This document shows, piece after piece, positions 52,207 through 60,749 of a stretch of DNA of 64,000 nt. Under the pieces are notes generated by a model, which had not been told where the DNA came from, searched no databases, and worked only from the letters and a program-made list of their open reading frames with translations. This DNA is from Nitrospira sp. ST-bin5 (GTDB lineage: Bacteria > Nitrospirota > Nitrospiria > Nitrospirales > Nitrospiraceae). Made by a program: the position numbers and the translations under genes. Every line of letters begins with the position of its first letter. Within the stretch, counting starts at the first letter, position 1. The DNA lies in contig MSXN01000007.1 in NCBI GenBank assembly GCA_002083555.1, positions 294,609-358,608 on the forward strand, read 5' to 3'.

Positions 52207-53469
52207 ATGCATGATTTCGAATATCGCCAGGGCGAATTATATTGCGAGCAGGTGCCGATCAGCCGAATTGCCAGAGAGGTCGGTACGCCTTGTTATGTGT
52301 ATAGCCACTCGACGCTAATCCGGCATTTCAGGGCGTACGATCATGCATTCAAGAATATCCCTCACGTCGTCGCCTTCGCCATGAAATCGAACTCGAATTT
52401 GGCCATCCTCAGTCTGATGGCCAAGGAGGGCAGCGGCGTCGATATCGTCTCGGGCGGCGAGTTGTTTCGCGCCATCAAGGCCGGCGTTCCCCCTTCTAAA
52501 ATTGTGTTTGCCGGGGTCGGGAAAACCGCCGACGAAATCCGGGATGCCCTGCAGGCCGATATTCTGATGTTCAATATCGAGTCGTCGGCTGAACTGCAGG
52601 CGATTCAAGAGGTCGCGGCGTCCGTCGGCAAGAAAGCCCGCATCGCGTTGCGGATCAATCCGGATGTCGATCCCAAAACACATCCCTATATTTCAACGGG
52701 GATGAAGAAGAGCAAGTTCGGAATTGCCGCAGACCGCGCGCTGCAAGAATACAAGATGGCCGCCTCACTGAGCCATATCGACGTGGTGGGCGTTCATGCC
52801 CATATCGGGTCCCAACTCACGGAGGTGACCCCGTTCGTTGATTCGTTAAAGAAGGTGGTCGCGCTCATCGGAACTCTGAAAGCGCAAGGAATCAACATCC
52901 GGTATCTGAATATCGGCGGCGGCTTGGGGATTACCTATTCCGAGGAAAAGCCTCCGCTGCCGCAAGAGTTGTCGGACGCCATTGCACCGATTATTACCGA
53001 TCTTGGTCTTACCTTAGTGATGGAGCCGGGACGTGTCATCGTCGGCAACGCCGGCATCTTGGTGACCAAGGCGTTGTACTTGAAGGAAGGGGAGGCCAAG
53101 AGCTTTGTCATCGTCGATGCGGCGATGAACGATCTCATTCGTCCAAGCCTCTACGGCGCCTACCATGAAATCAAGCCGGTTAACGAAGAAGCCGGCCATC
53201 GAGCCAAGCAGCAGGTGGATATCGTCGGTCCGGTATGCGAATCGGGAGATTTTCTGGCCAAGGACCGCTTGTTGGCCGCCGTGAAGCCGGGAGAATTGAT
53301 GGCGGTAATGAGCGCGGGGGCCTATGGGTTCGTCATGGCCTCGAATTACAATTCCCGGCCCCGCGTCCCTGAAGTACTGGTCAAGGGCGGAGACATTCAT
53401 GTCATCCGTGAGCGTGAAACCTACGAGGATCTGGTCAAGGGTGAGATGATCCCGGCGTTCTTGAAGTAA
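52207..53469 (+). CDS. lysA: Diaminopimelate decarboxylase
   Basis: The 420-residue PLP enzyme forms lysine from meso-diaminopimelate. It shows AMKSNSN with the PLP lysine, SGGELFRAI, HAHIGSQ, GGGLGITY, EPGRVIVGNAG and GPVCESGDFL, the latter two binding substrate. A GTG at 52201 is in frame, but AAGGA is well spaced only from the ATG at 52207, which is taken as the start. Confidence 0.96.
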   Translation: MHDFEYRQGELYCEQVPISRIAREVGTPCYVYSHSTLIRHFRAYDHAFKNIPHVVAFAMKSNSNLAILSLMAKEGSGVDIVSGGELFRAIKAGVPPSKIVFAGVGKTADEIRDALQADILMFNIESSAELQAIQEVAASVGKKARIALRINPDVDPKTHPYISTGMKKSKFGIAADRALQEYKMAASLSHIDVVGVHAHIGSQLTEVTPFVDSLKKVVALIGTLKAQGINIRYLNIGGGLGITYSEEKPPLPQELSDAIAPIITDLGLTLVMEPGRVIVGNAGILVTKALYLKEGEAKSFVIVDAAMNDLIRPSLYGAYHEIKPVNEEAGHRAKQQVDIVGPVCESGDFLAKDRLLAAVKPGELMAVMSAGAYGFVMASNYNSRPRVPEVLVKGGDIHVIRERETYEDLVKGEMIPAFLK

Positions 53470-53521
53470 TACGCGGCGCGGGCGGCCTGTAGATTCTCCC
53501 GTACCTTGAGAAGGAGCCATT

Positions 53522-54394
53522 ATGTTTACCGGTTCTCATGTGGCGATCGTGACACCCTTTCGAAAGGGCAAAGTCGACGAGCGGGCGCTGGGTGATCTGA
53601 TCGAGTGGCAGATTGCGAAGGGTACGAACGGCATCGTCCCTTGTGGCACTACCGGAGAGTCCGCCACGCTGTCACACGAGGAGCATAACCGTGTAATTGA
53701 GCTGACGGTGGAGGTGGTCCGTCGTCGAGTCCCCGTCACGGCAGGGACCGGCTCCAATTGTACTGAGGAGGCCATCTCGCTGACGAAGCATGCCAAGGAA
53801 GCCGGGGCCGATGCCGCGCTCCTCATTACGCCGTACTACAACAAGCCGACTCAGGAAGGCTTGTATCGCCACTATAAGGCGATTGCCGAGGCGGTCGATT
53901 TGCCGCTGGTGCTGTACAACATTCCCGGGCGAACCGGCGTAAATATGCTTCCGGCGACGATTGCTCGATTGGCCGTGATCCAGAACATTGTCGGGGTGAA
54001 AGAGGGGAGCGGGGTGATTCAGCAGGCCTCGGACATTGTGCAGACATGCGGTAACCGCCTTGCGGTCCTTGCCGGAGACGATGCAATGACGCTGCCGATG
54101 ATGGCGGTCGGCGGGCAAGGCGTGATAACCGTCACCGCGAATATCGCTCCCACCGAGATGGCGAATATGGTCAAGGCATTTGCGGCCGGGAACATTGAGG
54201 AGGCTCGACGCATCCACTTCCAGCTGTCCCCTTTGTTTGCCGCGTTGTTCTACGAAACGAATCCGATCCCCGTGAAAGAGGCACTGGGCATGATGGGGAA
54301 GATTGACCCCGAGCTTCGTTTGCCACTTTGCCCGATGGGGAAAGAGTATCGCGACAAGCTGGTGCAAGTGATGAAAGAGGCTCGCTTTATTTAG
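53522..54394 (+). CDS. dapA: 4-hydroxy-tetrahydrodipicolinate synthase
   Basis: The 290-residue TIM-barrel aldolase condenses pyruvate with aspartate semialdehyde. GTTGESATLS, the YNKPTQEGLYRHY tyrosine block and the Schiff-base lysine in VGVKEGSG are present. AAGGAG stands before the ATG. dapB follows after 28 nt. Confidence 0.97.
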   Translation: MFTGSHVAIVTPFRKGKVDERALGDLIEWQIAKGTNGIVPCGTTGESATLSHEEHNRVIELTVEVVRRRVPVTAGTGSNCTEEAISLTKHAKEAGADAALLITPYYNKPTQEGLYRHYKAIAEAVDLPLVLYNIPGRTGVNMLPATIARLAVIQNIVGVKEGSGVIQQASDIVQTCGNRLAVLAGDDAMTLPMMAVGGQGVITVTANIAPTEMANMVKAFAAGNIEEARRIHFQLSPLFAALFYETNPIPVKEALGMMGKIDPELRLPLCPMGKEYRDKLVQVMKEARFI

Positions 54395-54422
54395 CGTTCC
54401 AGTAGAAAGATGAGACGCGGTC

Positions 54423-55226
54423 ATGATTAAAGTTGTGGTGGCTGGTGCGGCGGGACGGATGGGTTGCCGATTGGTGGCGCTGGTGCGTGATTCGACGGCG
54501 CTGACATTGGCCGGGGCGCTCGAGGGGAGTGGGCATCATGCCATCGGCGATGATGCCGGCGAGACCTCCGGGACCGGGCGCGCCGGGGTGGCCATCACCA
54601 ATGATCTAGCCGCGTTGATGGATCGCGGTGAAGTCGTGATCGATTTTTCCGCTCCCGAAGCGACGCTCGAGCATTTCCGCATTGTCGCCCAACATCGTCG
54701 GGCCATGGTCATCGGCACGACGGGGCTCAATCCGTCTCAACTTGAAGAGATCAAGGGCCTTGCGAGACACGTTCCCTGTGTGTTGTCACCCAATATGAGC
54801 GTGGGCGTCAATTTGATCTATAAAGTCATCGGGGAAATGGCGAAAACATTGGGCGACGACTACGACATTGAAGTAATTGAGGCACACCACCGTCTCAAGA
54901 AAGATGCGCCGAGTGGTACCGCGTTGAAAATTGCGGACGTCCTCGCGCGCGCCGTCAATCGCGACCTGGACCAAGTCGGCGTCTATTCCAGAAAAGGCCT
55001 GATAGGGGAACGAACGAAGCAGGAAATCGGTATTCAGACCATTCGAGCCGGCGATATTGTGGGAGATCACACCATTCTCTTCGGCGGGATGGGTGAACGC
55101 ATCGAGGTGACGCACCGCGCCAGCAGCCGCGACACCTTTGCGCGTGGCGCGTTGCGTGCGGCTCGATGGGTGGTGCGCCAGCCGCCGGGCCTCTATGACA
55201 TGATGGATGTGTTAGGTCTGAAGTGA
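54423..55226 (+). CDS. dapB: 4-hydroxy-tetrahydrodipicolinate reductase
   Basis: The 267-residue enzyme carries out the next lysine step with NAD(P)H. It has the Rossmann motif GAAGRMG, the catalytic EAHHRLKKDAPSGTAL and FGGMGERIEVTHRA. It is the last gene of the arg-lys run; the following genes are on the other strand. The remaining dap genes (amination and epimerase steps) are not in this window. Confidence 0.97.
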   Translation: MIKVVVAGAAGRMGCRLVALVRDSTALTLAGALEGSGHHAIGDDAGETSGTGRAGVAITNDLAALMDRGEVVIDFSAPEATLEHFRIVAQHRRAMVIGTTGLNPSQLEEIKGLARHVPCVLSPNMSVGVNLIYKVIGEMAKTLGDDYDIEVIEAHHRLKKDAPSGTALKIADVLARAVNRDLDQVGVYSRKGLIGERTKQEIGIQTIRAGDIVGDHTILFGGMGERIEVTHRASSRDTFARGALRAARWVVRQPPGLYDMMDVLGLK

Positions 55227-55399
55227 CTCAGTTCTGAGCCGTGCCGGTCACGGTTTACTTCCACCGCCCTGCCAACTTCATCGAGCTTTCGTATTCGCCC
55301 TGCGCAGCCTGATCCGGATGGCGGGTGCGGCCGATCCGCTACTCCCCAGTGGGAGAGAGCCGTAACCAAGCCCGACAATTTGTGTCAGATAAACCTGAA

Positions 55400-55558
55400 C
55401 TAGGTCGATGAAGGGGAAGCTTGCGGAACACTCTGTCCGCAGGCATTGCACGCTACGACAAGTTGGTCGCGTGTGTAACTGATCATGCGATAGCAGGAAG
55501 GGCAGCACAGGATGGCAGTCCGGGGAACGGCAGCCAACTTAATCACCGCGGGTTTCAT
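55400..55558 (-). CDS. Tiny zinc-ribbon protein, 52 aa
   Basis: Starting at the ATG at 55558, which overlaps the stop of the next upstream gene (ATGA), the protein has CPSC and CNAC separated by about 16 residues, a zinc-ribbon pattern, within AILCCPSCYRMISY and VVACNACGQ. A longer frame up to 55678 is in conflict with the 67-aa gene. Third gene of a minus-strand trio; function unknown. Confidence 0.6.
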   Translation of the reverse strand: MKPAVIKLAAVPRTAILCCPSCYRMISYTRDQLVVACNACGQSVPQASPSST

Positions 55559-55758
55559 CGACGAGACGTATCCCCGTCCTGAATCGCGGATCCGGTTGAC
55601 GCGCCGATCGGTTCTTTCGCGCGAGCCTGGATGGTCGCCGAAAGCCTGGCGTAGAGCAGTTGTGCGGCCTCCGTCCATTTCGGATTCGAAGGGGCGCCAA
55701 CAAAAGCTGCCTCGGCAGCTCTCTGCTCATCGTACGTAAGTGGTTTTGGTTCTGCCAT
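55555..55758 (-). CDS. Small hypothetical protein, 67 aa, middle of a tiny-gene trio
   Basis: The soluble, helical 67-residue protein begins MAEPKPLTYDEQRAAEAAFV and contains TEAAQLLYARLSATIQAR. It lies 6 nt after the stop of the zinc-ribbon gene at 55765 and overlaps the next one by 4 nt, so translation of the trio is probably coupled. The family is not recognised. Confidence 0.6.
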   Translation of the reverse strand: MAEPKPLTYDEQRAAEAAFVGAPSNPKWTEAAQLLYARLSATIQARAKEPIGASTGSAIQDGDTSRR

Positions 55759-55764
55759 AGACGG

Positions 55765-55917
55765 TCAATGTCTTGCCGTGATGGGCCGTGGTTCTTGGTC
55801 CGCTGCTTTTCTCCGACCACAGTTTAAGCACGCAAACACTGTGATCGCAAGTCCTGCGTCCAAATCCACCGCCCGCTCTGGCAACATTGAACCGCGGCAT
55901 TTATCGCATGTCTTCAT
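55765..55917 (-). CDS. Tiny zinc-ribbon protein, 50 aa, first of the trio
   Basis: This 50-residue protein has CDKC and CLNC separated by 22 residues (MKTCDKCRGSML ... FACLNCGRRK) and a basic C-terminus. It resembles the 62-aa protein at 24844 in length and cysteine spacing. No Shine-Dalgarno sequence is seen. A perfect 15-bp palindrome lies 7 nt upstream. Function is unknown. Confidence 0.55.
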   Translation of the reverse strand: MKTCDKCRGSMLPERAVDLDAGLAITVFACLNCGRRKAADQEPRPITARH

Positions 55918-55924
55918 GGGCGGA

Positions 55925-55939
55925 CTGTAACACTTACAG
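55925..55939. promoter_or_regulatory. Operator-like palindrome before the zinc-ribbon trio
   Basis: CTGTAACACTTACAG is a perfect inverted repeat (CTGTAA and TTACAG around CAC). It lies just upstream of the minus-strand ATG at 55917, where a repressor or hairpin could control the trio. The regulator is unknown. Confidence 0.45.
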
Positions 55940-56063
55940 AAATGGATGCATATCCTTCTGAAGTACTGGATGGAGAGGGCAAGAGTCCTTTTTCACCAGC
56001 GTTGCACTAGGCCATTTGGCCATTCCTGTACAATATGCAAGATGCCTTGCAAGATCCTCAGCC

Positions 56064-56092
56064 TTGACAGCTCTAGGACGCTTCCATAGGAT
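56064..56092 (+). promoter_or_regulatory. Promoter for the YHS-like membrane protein
   Basis: A perfect TTGACA (56064-56069) and TAGGAT (56087-56092) are spaced by 17 nt, 26 nt before the ATG. Confidence 0.6.
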
Positions 56093-56118
56093 TGTGGTCG
56101 GTTTGACAGGAACACACT

Positions 56119-56370
56119 ATGTATAGATTATTTCTGATAATCGGCTTGCTGATCATGCTTTTCCTGCTATTGAAGAGTCTTTATCGGAGTTCCAAACAGG
56201 CCGGTAGACCATCCAGGCCCCCATTGGATGGAGATCAGATGGTCCAAGATCCCGTCTGCGGGGTGTTTGTCCCTAGAAAAACTGCAATCGTCCAGCAGGT
56301 CGGGGGGATTTCCAATTACTTTTGCAGTCAGGAATGCGCGGCGAAGTTTCAGGAGCAGCGAACGAGCTAG
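56119..56370 (+). CDS. Membrane-anchored YHS/TRASH-like protein (PP0621 type)
   Basis: The 83-residue protein begins with one TM helix (about 4-20, LFLIIGLLIMLFLLLK). The short soluble part has DPVCGVFV and YFCSQECAAKFQ, a metal-binding YHS/TRASH-like set (C ... C-x3-C). Such small proteins may carry or sense copper or other metals; function here is unproven. Its stop overlaps the convergent lipoprotein gene by 4 nt. Confidence 0.75.
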   Translation: MYRLFLIIGLLIMLFLLLKSLYRSSKQAGRPSRPPLDGDQMVQDPVCGVFVPRKTAIVQQVGGISNYFCSQECAAKFQEQRTS

Positions 56371-56678
56371 CAGCCTGAGTAGCTGTAGTCAGACAACTTT
56401 TCTTCTTTGTCAAACTTCAGCAGAATCTGACACTGGTTCGGTGAGAAATTAAACAGAGGCGGACCGGACTTTCCGCCGGCGATGCGGTAATAGGTCCAGG
56501 TTTCGCCGCCGAAGAAGCGAGACGCTTTCCCGTCCGGGGTGCCCCAGTTCTTTTCAAACCAGGCTTTATCTTTCCCCTGGAGTTCTGCCGGTTTGAGCGA
56601 GGCTTCAAGGTAGGGATTACTGGAGCTACAGGCGGTTAGAGCCAAGCAGCTGATCAAAAGCATAACAGAGAGACGCAT
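56367..56678 (-). CDS. Small lipoprotein, 103 aa, unknown
   Basis: From the ATG at 56678 (AGGAGG 7 nt upstream) a signal peptide leads to the lipobox LTAC (Cys18). The mature part (SSSNPYLEASLKPAELQG) continues to a region like small outer-membrane assembly lipoproteins: WGTPDGKASRFFGGETWTYY, and CQILLKFDKEEKLSDYSYSGC at the end. That looks like the SmpA/OmlA (BamE) fold, but this is tentative. A longer start at 56795 lacks a signal peptide. Confidence 0.7.
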   Translation of the reverse strand: MRLSVMLLISCLALTACSSSNPYLEASLKPAELQGKDKAWFEKNWGTPDGKASRFFGGETWTYYRIAGGKSGPPLFNFSPNQCQILLKFDKEEKLSDYSYSGC

Positions 56679-56782
56679 GAGTGAGTTCCTCCTCGGATGC
56701 GACACGCAACCTACAATGCGTGGCTTGGTTGACGTGCAAATTCTAACCCCCGTCCGGAGAGCTGTCAAACCACGGCGTCGCG

Positions 56783-56811
56783 TTGCGTCGTGCATGAGTT
56801 CCCCCTAAAAT
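56783..56811 (+). promoter_or_regulatory. Promoter for the transaldolase gene
   Basis: TTGCGT (56783-56788) and TAAAAT (56806-56811) are spaced by 17 nt, 52 nt before the ATG at 56864. Confidence 0.5.
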
Positions 56812-56863
56812 GGATGACACAGAATATGCGCAAACGTCATCTCGGTAATGAAAGGATGTTCTT

Positions 56864-57511
56864 ATGAAATTCTATCTCGATACGGCGAACGTGAAAGAAA
56901 TTCAAGAAGCGGCCAGTCTTGGCTTGCTCGACGGGGTGACAACCAATCCCTCGCTTGTAGCCAAAGAAGGCCGTAGTTTCAAGGAAATGCTCGTCGAAAT
57001 CTGCAACATCGTCGACGGGCCTATCAGCGCGGAAGTCGTCAGCGTTGAAGCGGATGCCATGGTCAAAGAGGGCAAAGAGCTGGCCAAGATCCACAAGAAT
57101 ATTGTGGTCAAGGTCCCGCTTATTGCGGAAGGGTTGAAGGCGACCAAGCGGATGGCCGCTGAAGGTATCAAGGTGAACGTCACCTTGTGCTTCTCACCCA
57201 CCCAAGCGCTGCTTGCGGCGAAAGCCGGGGCCTGGTGTGTGTCGCCCTTCATCGGGCGTCTCGACGACATCAGCTCCAATGGCATGGAACTGATCCGTCA
57301 AATCCTTACTATCTATAAGAATTACGACTATAAGACATTCGTCTTAGTGGCAAGCGTACGCCATCCGCAACATGTCGTGGAAGCGGCGTTGGCCGGCGGG
57401 CATATCTGCACGATGCCGTTTTCAATTTTTCAACAAATGGTCAAGCATCCGCTGACGGACATCGGCCTCAAGAAATTCTTGGCCGATTGGGATGCCCAGG
57501 CGAAGAAATGA
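56864..57511 (+). CDS. tal: Transaldolase, short form (TalC/Fsa family)
   Basis: The 215-residue class I aldolase has [18 protein letters not shown], the Schiff-base Lys83 in [10 protein letters not shown], and [14 protein letters not shown]. The family includes both transaldolases and fructose-6-phosphate aldolases, which sequence alone separates poorly. In an autotroph the transaldolase role in the pentose pathway is more likely. AAAGGATG precedes the ATG. Confidence 0.93.
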   Translation: MKFYLDTANVKEIQEAASLGLLDGVTTNPSLVAKEGRSFKEMLVEICNIVDGPISAEVVSVEADAMVKEGKELAKIHKNIVVKVPLIAEGLKATKRMAAEGIKVNVTLCFSPTQALLAAKAGAWCVSPFIGRLDDISSNGMELIRQILTIYKNYDYKTFVLVASVRHPQHVVEAALAGGHICTMPFSIFQQMVKHPLTDIGLKKFLADWDAQAKK

Positions 57512-57520
57512 GCCTGCCGG

Positions 57521-58219
57521 TTATCTGACTGGGCGGGGAGTGCCGAGTTCACGATGTGCCTGCGCAAAGACTGAATGGAACATGGGTTGGGTCAGCTTTC
57601 CGGTAAACGTATTCTGCTGACTGGGATGATAGGAACCGAGCAGTAGATCTCCCCATGGAAGACGATAGGCGACGCCATGGCCAAACTTGGGCGTCGGTGA
57701 CGGGATGGGGTGCCCATCGGCTCTGTGCGCCTTCAGATAGTGATCGAAGGCAATCTTTCCGAGCGTGATGACGATGCGCTTTCGTTTGAGGAGGCGCATT
57801 TCATCACGCAAGAATCGGCCGCATTGTGCAAACTCATCAGGCGACGGCTTATTCCCAGGAGGCGCACAGCGGACGGTCGCGCCGATATAACAGTTCGTGA
57901 GGGCCAAGCCGTCGCCTTGATGAGTCGATGAGGCTTGGTTGGCGAACCCGAAGTGATGCAAGGCTTCGTAGAGCCAGTCGCCGCTGCGATCCCCCGTAAA
58001 GACCCGACCGGTTCGATTTCCGCCGTGAGCCGCCGGTGCGAGCCCGAGCACATAGAGTTCCGCCTCCGGGTCGCCGAATCCGGGAATCGGCTTTCCCCAG
58101 TACGTCCATTCCAGATACTGTCGGCGTTTCGTTCTTGCCACAGTCTCCCGGTAGGTCACCAGGCGTGGACAGGCAGTGCAATCGGTGATCGCGTGATTCA
58201 GCACAGTAAGGGAGCGCAT
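57521..58219 (-). CDS. Uracil-DNA glycosylase, family 5 (UDGb type)
   Basis: The 232-residue enzyme removes deaminated bases from DNA. It has the family 5 block GLAPAAHGGNRTGRVFTGDR (58-77), Cys14 and Cys17 (CTAC) with later cysteines in VRCAPP and QCGRF as a likely [4Fe-4S] set, and the closing YHPSQQNTF. The TGRVFTGD segment is typical for family 5 rather than family 4. It is convergent with transaldolase, 9 nt apart. Confidence 0.92.
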   Translation of the reverse strand: MRSLTVLNHAITDCTACPRLVTYRETVARTKRRQYLEWTYWGKPIPGFGDPEAELYVLGLAPAAHGGNRTGRVFTGDRSGDWLYEALHHFGFANQASSTHQGDGLALTNCYIGATVRCAPPGNKPSPDEFAQCGRFLRDEMRLLKRKRIVITLGKIAFDHYLKAHRADGHPIPSPTPKFGHGVAYRLPWGDLLLGSYHPSQQNTFTGKLTQPMFHSVFAQAHRELGTPRPVR

Positions 58220-58258
58220 GGTCTGACCACTGTATCATGAACGAGAAGTCATTCGTGC

Positions 58259-58287
58259 TTGCCGGGTTTTCACCTTGCTGTTAGCAT
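58259..58287 (+). promoter_or_regulatory. Promoter for the lytic transglycosylase gene
   Basis: TTGCCG (58259-58264) and TAGCAT (58282-58287) are spaced by 17 nt, about 50 nt before the ATG, in the gap diverging from the glycosylase gene. Confidence 0.45.
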
Positions 58288-58336
58288 GACCACGACCAAC
58301 ATTTATTAGTCCAAGAATAACAGAGGAGTACCTCGG

Positions 58337-59392
58337 ATGGCAGAGCCTGGTGCGCGAATCGGATATTGGGTCCTTGCAGGTCTTCTCAGTTGGGGGGCAA
58401 GCCAGGCCTGGGCAGAACCGGTCCAGGGTCATCCTGAAGGCAAGGATGCGGCAAAGCCGGAGTCAGGATTTCGCGATCTCATCCTTCCTGAACCGCTGGA
58501 CAATCAAACTGAGCCGGAAGATCGATTGGTCATTCTCCCTGAAATTAAACGAGAAGGGGAGCGGTATTTCCTGAGCTCGTTCAAATTGCCTGACAAGCTT
58601 ACATTCGGAGGGGTTCCGGTTCCGTTGGATAATTGGCAGGTCCGAGAGCGCATTGAATACGAGTTCTACCAATTTCTAGAAGACCAGGGCGAAAGTATCA
58701 TCCTGGCGAAGCGCACCGGACGGTGCTTTCCCCCCGCAGAAAAACAGCTGGCCGATGCCGGGCTCCCGGACGATCTGAAGTACATGTTATTGGTCGAGAG
58801 CAAGTGTATTGCTGCCGCCTATTCCAAGGCCAAGGCGTCCGGCCCCTGGCAGTTCATCCCGTCCACCGGGAAACGGTATCGCCTCAAGAGTGACTCGGTT
58901 CTCGATGAACGTCGCAACCTCGAAATGTCGACCGAGGCTGCGGTCAAGTACCTCAAGTATCTGAAAGATTTCCAGCAGAACGATTGGTTTTTGGCGATGG
59001 CCTCCTACAATGCCGGTGAAGAACGGGTGCGCAAGCTTCTCAAGGAGCAGAAGATCACCGACTATTGGAGGATGCATGGCCCGCGCGAAACCATGCGCTA
59101 CGTGCCCCGGATCATTGCAGCGAAAGAGATCTATTCACAGCCGGAGAAGTATTTGGGGTTGAGCAAAAAGGATCTCTATGTGCCGTTAGAGACCGAGACC
59201 GTCACGGTGAACGTGAAGGAGTCGCAACGGGCCTTGACTTCGATTGCTGAGGAATACGGGACCTATTTCCTGGAACTGAAGATGCTCAACCCTGAGTTTA
59301 AGAAGGACGTCCTCCCTCAGGGCACCTACCAGATCAGGGTTCCTCGCCAAACCTGCCCGAGCCGCTGTTTCAAACAGGCGAAAACTCCGTAG
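58337..59392 (+). CDS. Lytic murein transglycosylase (MltD-like, SLT domain)
   Basis: The 351-residue exported protein has a signal peptide (about 1-27, ending AWA). The SLT domain spans about 125-270 with the catalytic Glu154 in LLVESKCIAAAYSKAKASG and the usual GPWQFIPSTG and MASYNAGEERV. A C-terminal section (about 290-345) resembles a single LysM-like repeat: RALTSIAEEYGTYFLELKML. Such enzymes cut glycan strands to form anhydromuropeptides. AGAGGAG lies 9 nt before the ATG. glycerate kinase follows after 5 nt. Confidence 0.9.
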   Translation: MAEPGARIGYWVLAGLLSWGASQAWAEPVQGHPEGKDAAKPESGFRDLILPEPLDNQTEPEDRLVILPEIKREGERYFLSSFKLPDKLTFGGVPVPLDNWQVRERIEYEFYQFLEDQGESIILAKRTGRCFPPAEKQLADAGLPDDLKYMLLVESKCIAAAYSKAKASGPWQFIPSTGKRYRLKSDSVLDERRNLEMSTEAAVKYLKYLKDFQQNDWFLAMASYNAGEERVRKLLKEQKITDYWRMHGPRETMRYVPRIIAAKEIYSQPEKYLGLSKKDLYVPLETETVTVNVKESQRALTSIAEEYGTYFLELKMLNPEFKKDVLPQGTYQIRVPRQTCPSRCFKQAKTP

Positions 59393-59397
59393 GCCCC

Positions 59398-60735
59398 ATG
59401 TCCCTCGCGCTACCGGCATCTCCCGCCCGATCCATTCTTCGTCGCGTGATCGGAGCGGGGTTGCGGGCAGCGGATCCCGCTCACGCTCTGCTCAACCTCG
59501 TTCATCGAACCGGTCACCGATTACAGGTGGGCCGCCGCAGTTATGATCTGCGCTCATTCGATCGGGTCGTCGTAGTCGGGGCAGGAAAAGCCTCAGCGCG
59601 AATGGCCCAAACCCTCGAACGGGTATTGGGTGTCTATCTGGATGGCGGGCTCATCGTCGTCAAAACCGGGCATCGTCTTCCAACCAAACGGATAACAGTG
59701 ATTGAAGCCGGTCATCCGGTTCCGGATCGGGCCGGGCTGGTAGCCGCCGAACGACTGCGTGCCCGCGTGGCCGAGTTAGGCTCTCGCGACCTGCTCATCG
59801 TGCTGCTCTCAGGCGGGGCATCCAGTTTGATTCCCGCCCCGGTCGAGGGCGTGAGCCTTGCCGACAAACAGCAGCTCACGCAATTACTTCTGAGAAGCGG
59901 AGCGACGATTCAAGAGATCAACGTGGTCAGAAAGCACCTCTCGACGATCAAGGGGGGACGCCTTGCCGAAGCCACCAATGCACGGATTGTGACGTTGATT
60001 CTCTCGGATGTGATCGGCGATGAACTGACGGCCATCGGTTCCGGTCCGACGGCGCCCGACCCTTCGACCTATCGCGAGGCGATCGCGATCATGAAGCGGC
60101 GACGAATCTGGACGAAGGCGCCGGCGTCGATTCGCCGACATCTCCAGCGCGGCGATCGTGGCGAGATCGGTGAAACGCCGAAGCCAGGTACGGCGCGATT
60201 CCGGCGAGTGCAACATGAGATCATCGGGAATAATGCGATGGCGCTCGCCGCCGCCGCAGAGACAGCCAAGCGCGAAGGGTTGCACACCGTTCTTTTTTCG
60301 CCGCCTCTTATTGGCGAAGCTTCTCGCGCAGCGAATATGTTCGTGTCACTCACAGAACGCTTGTCTGAGGGGGAGGGGATCGTTCGGCGTCCCTATTGTA
60401 TTGTGGCCGGCGGGGAAACAACCGTCACAGTCACAGGGCGCGGCAAGGGTGGTCGTGCACAGGAGTTCGCTACCGCAGCGGCCTATGAAATTGCCGGACT
60501 TCACAAGACCTGGATTGCTGCAATCGGGACTGACGGGACTGACGGTCCGACGGACGTGGCCGGCGCGGTGGTGTCCGGATCCACGCTTGATCAGGCGAAA
60601 TGGAAAGGCGTGAATCTTCGTCGCGCACTCACGCAACACAATACGTATCCTGCCCTGCACGCGCTCCAGAGTCACATTGTGACGGGGCCCACCGGGACCA
60701 ACGTGAACGACCTTTACCTTCTCCTTGCACTCTAG
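59398..60735 (+). CDS. Glycerate 2-kinase (type II, MOFRL family)
   Basis: The 445-residue enzyme phosphorylates D-glycerate, most likely to 2-phosphoglycerate. It carries the N-terminal DUF4147 part (VVVGAGKASARMAQ, LLSGGASSLIPAP) and the MOFRL domain near the end (VAGGETTVTVTGRGKGGRAQEFA and TDGTDGPTD). Related genes are annotated ttuD or gckA. The gene follows the transglycosylase without a ribosome site, so it depends on coupling. A dikinase-like gene starts 14 nt after its stop. Confidence 0.9.
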   Translation: MSLALPASPARSILRRVIGAGLRAADPAHALLNLVHRTGHRLQVGRRSYDLRSFDRVVVVGAGKASARMAQTLERVLGVYLDGGLIVVKTGHRLPTKRITVIEAGHPVPDRAGLVAAERLRARVAELGSRDLLIVLLSGGASSLIPAPVEGVSLADKQQLTQLLLRSGATIQEINVVRKHLSTIKGGRLAEATNARIVTLILSDVIGDELTAIGSGPTAPDPSTYREAIAIMKRRRIWTKAPASIRRHLQRGDRGEIGETPKPGTARFRRVQHEIIGNNAMALAAAAETAKREGLHTVLFSPPLIGEASRAANMFVSLTERLSEGEGIVRRPYCIVAGGETTVTVTGRGKGGRAQEFATAAAYEIAGLHKTWIAAIGTDGTDGPTDVAGAVVSGSTLDQAKWKGVNLRRALTQHNTYPALHALQSHIVTGPTGTNVNDLYLLLAL

Positions 60736-60749
60736 TTAGTATCCGCTTC

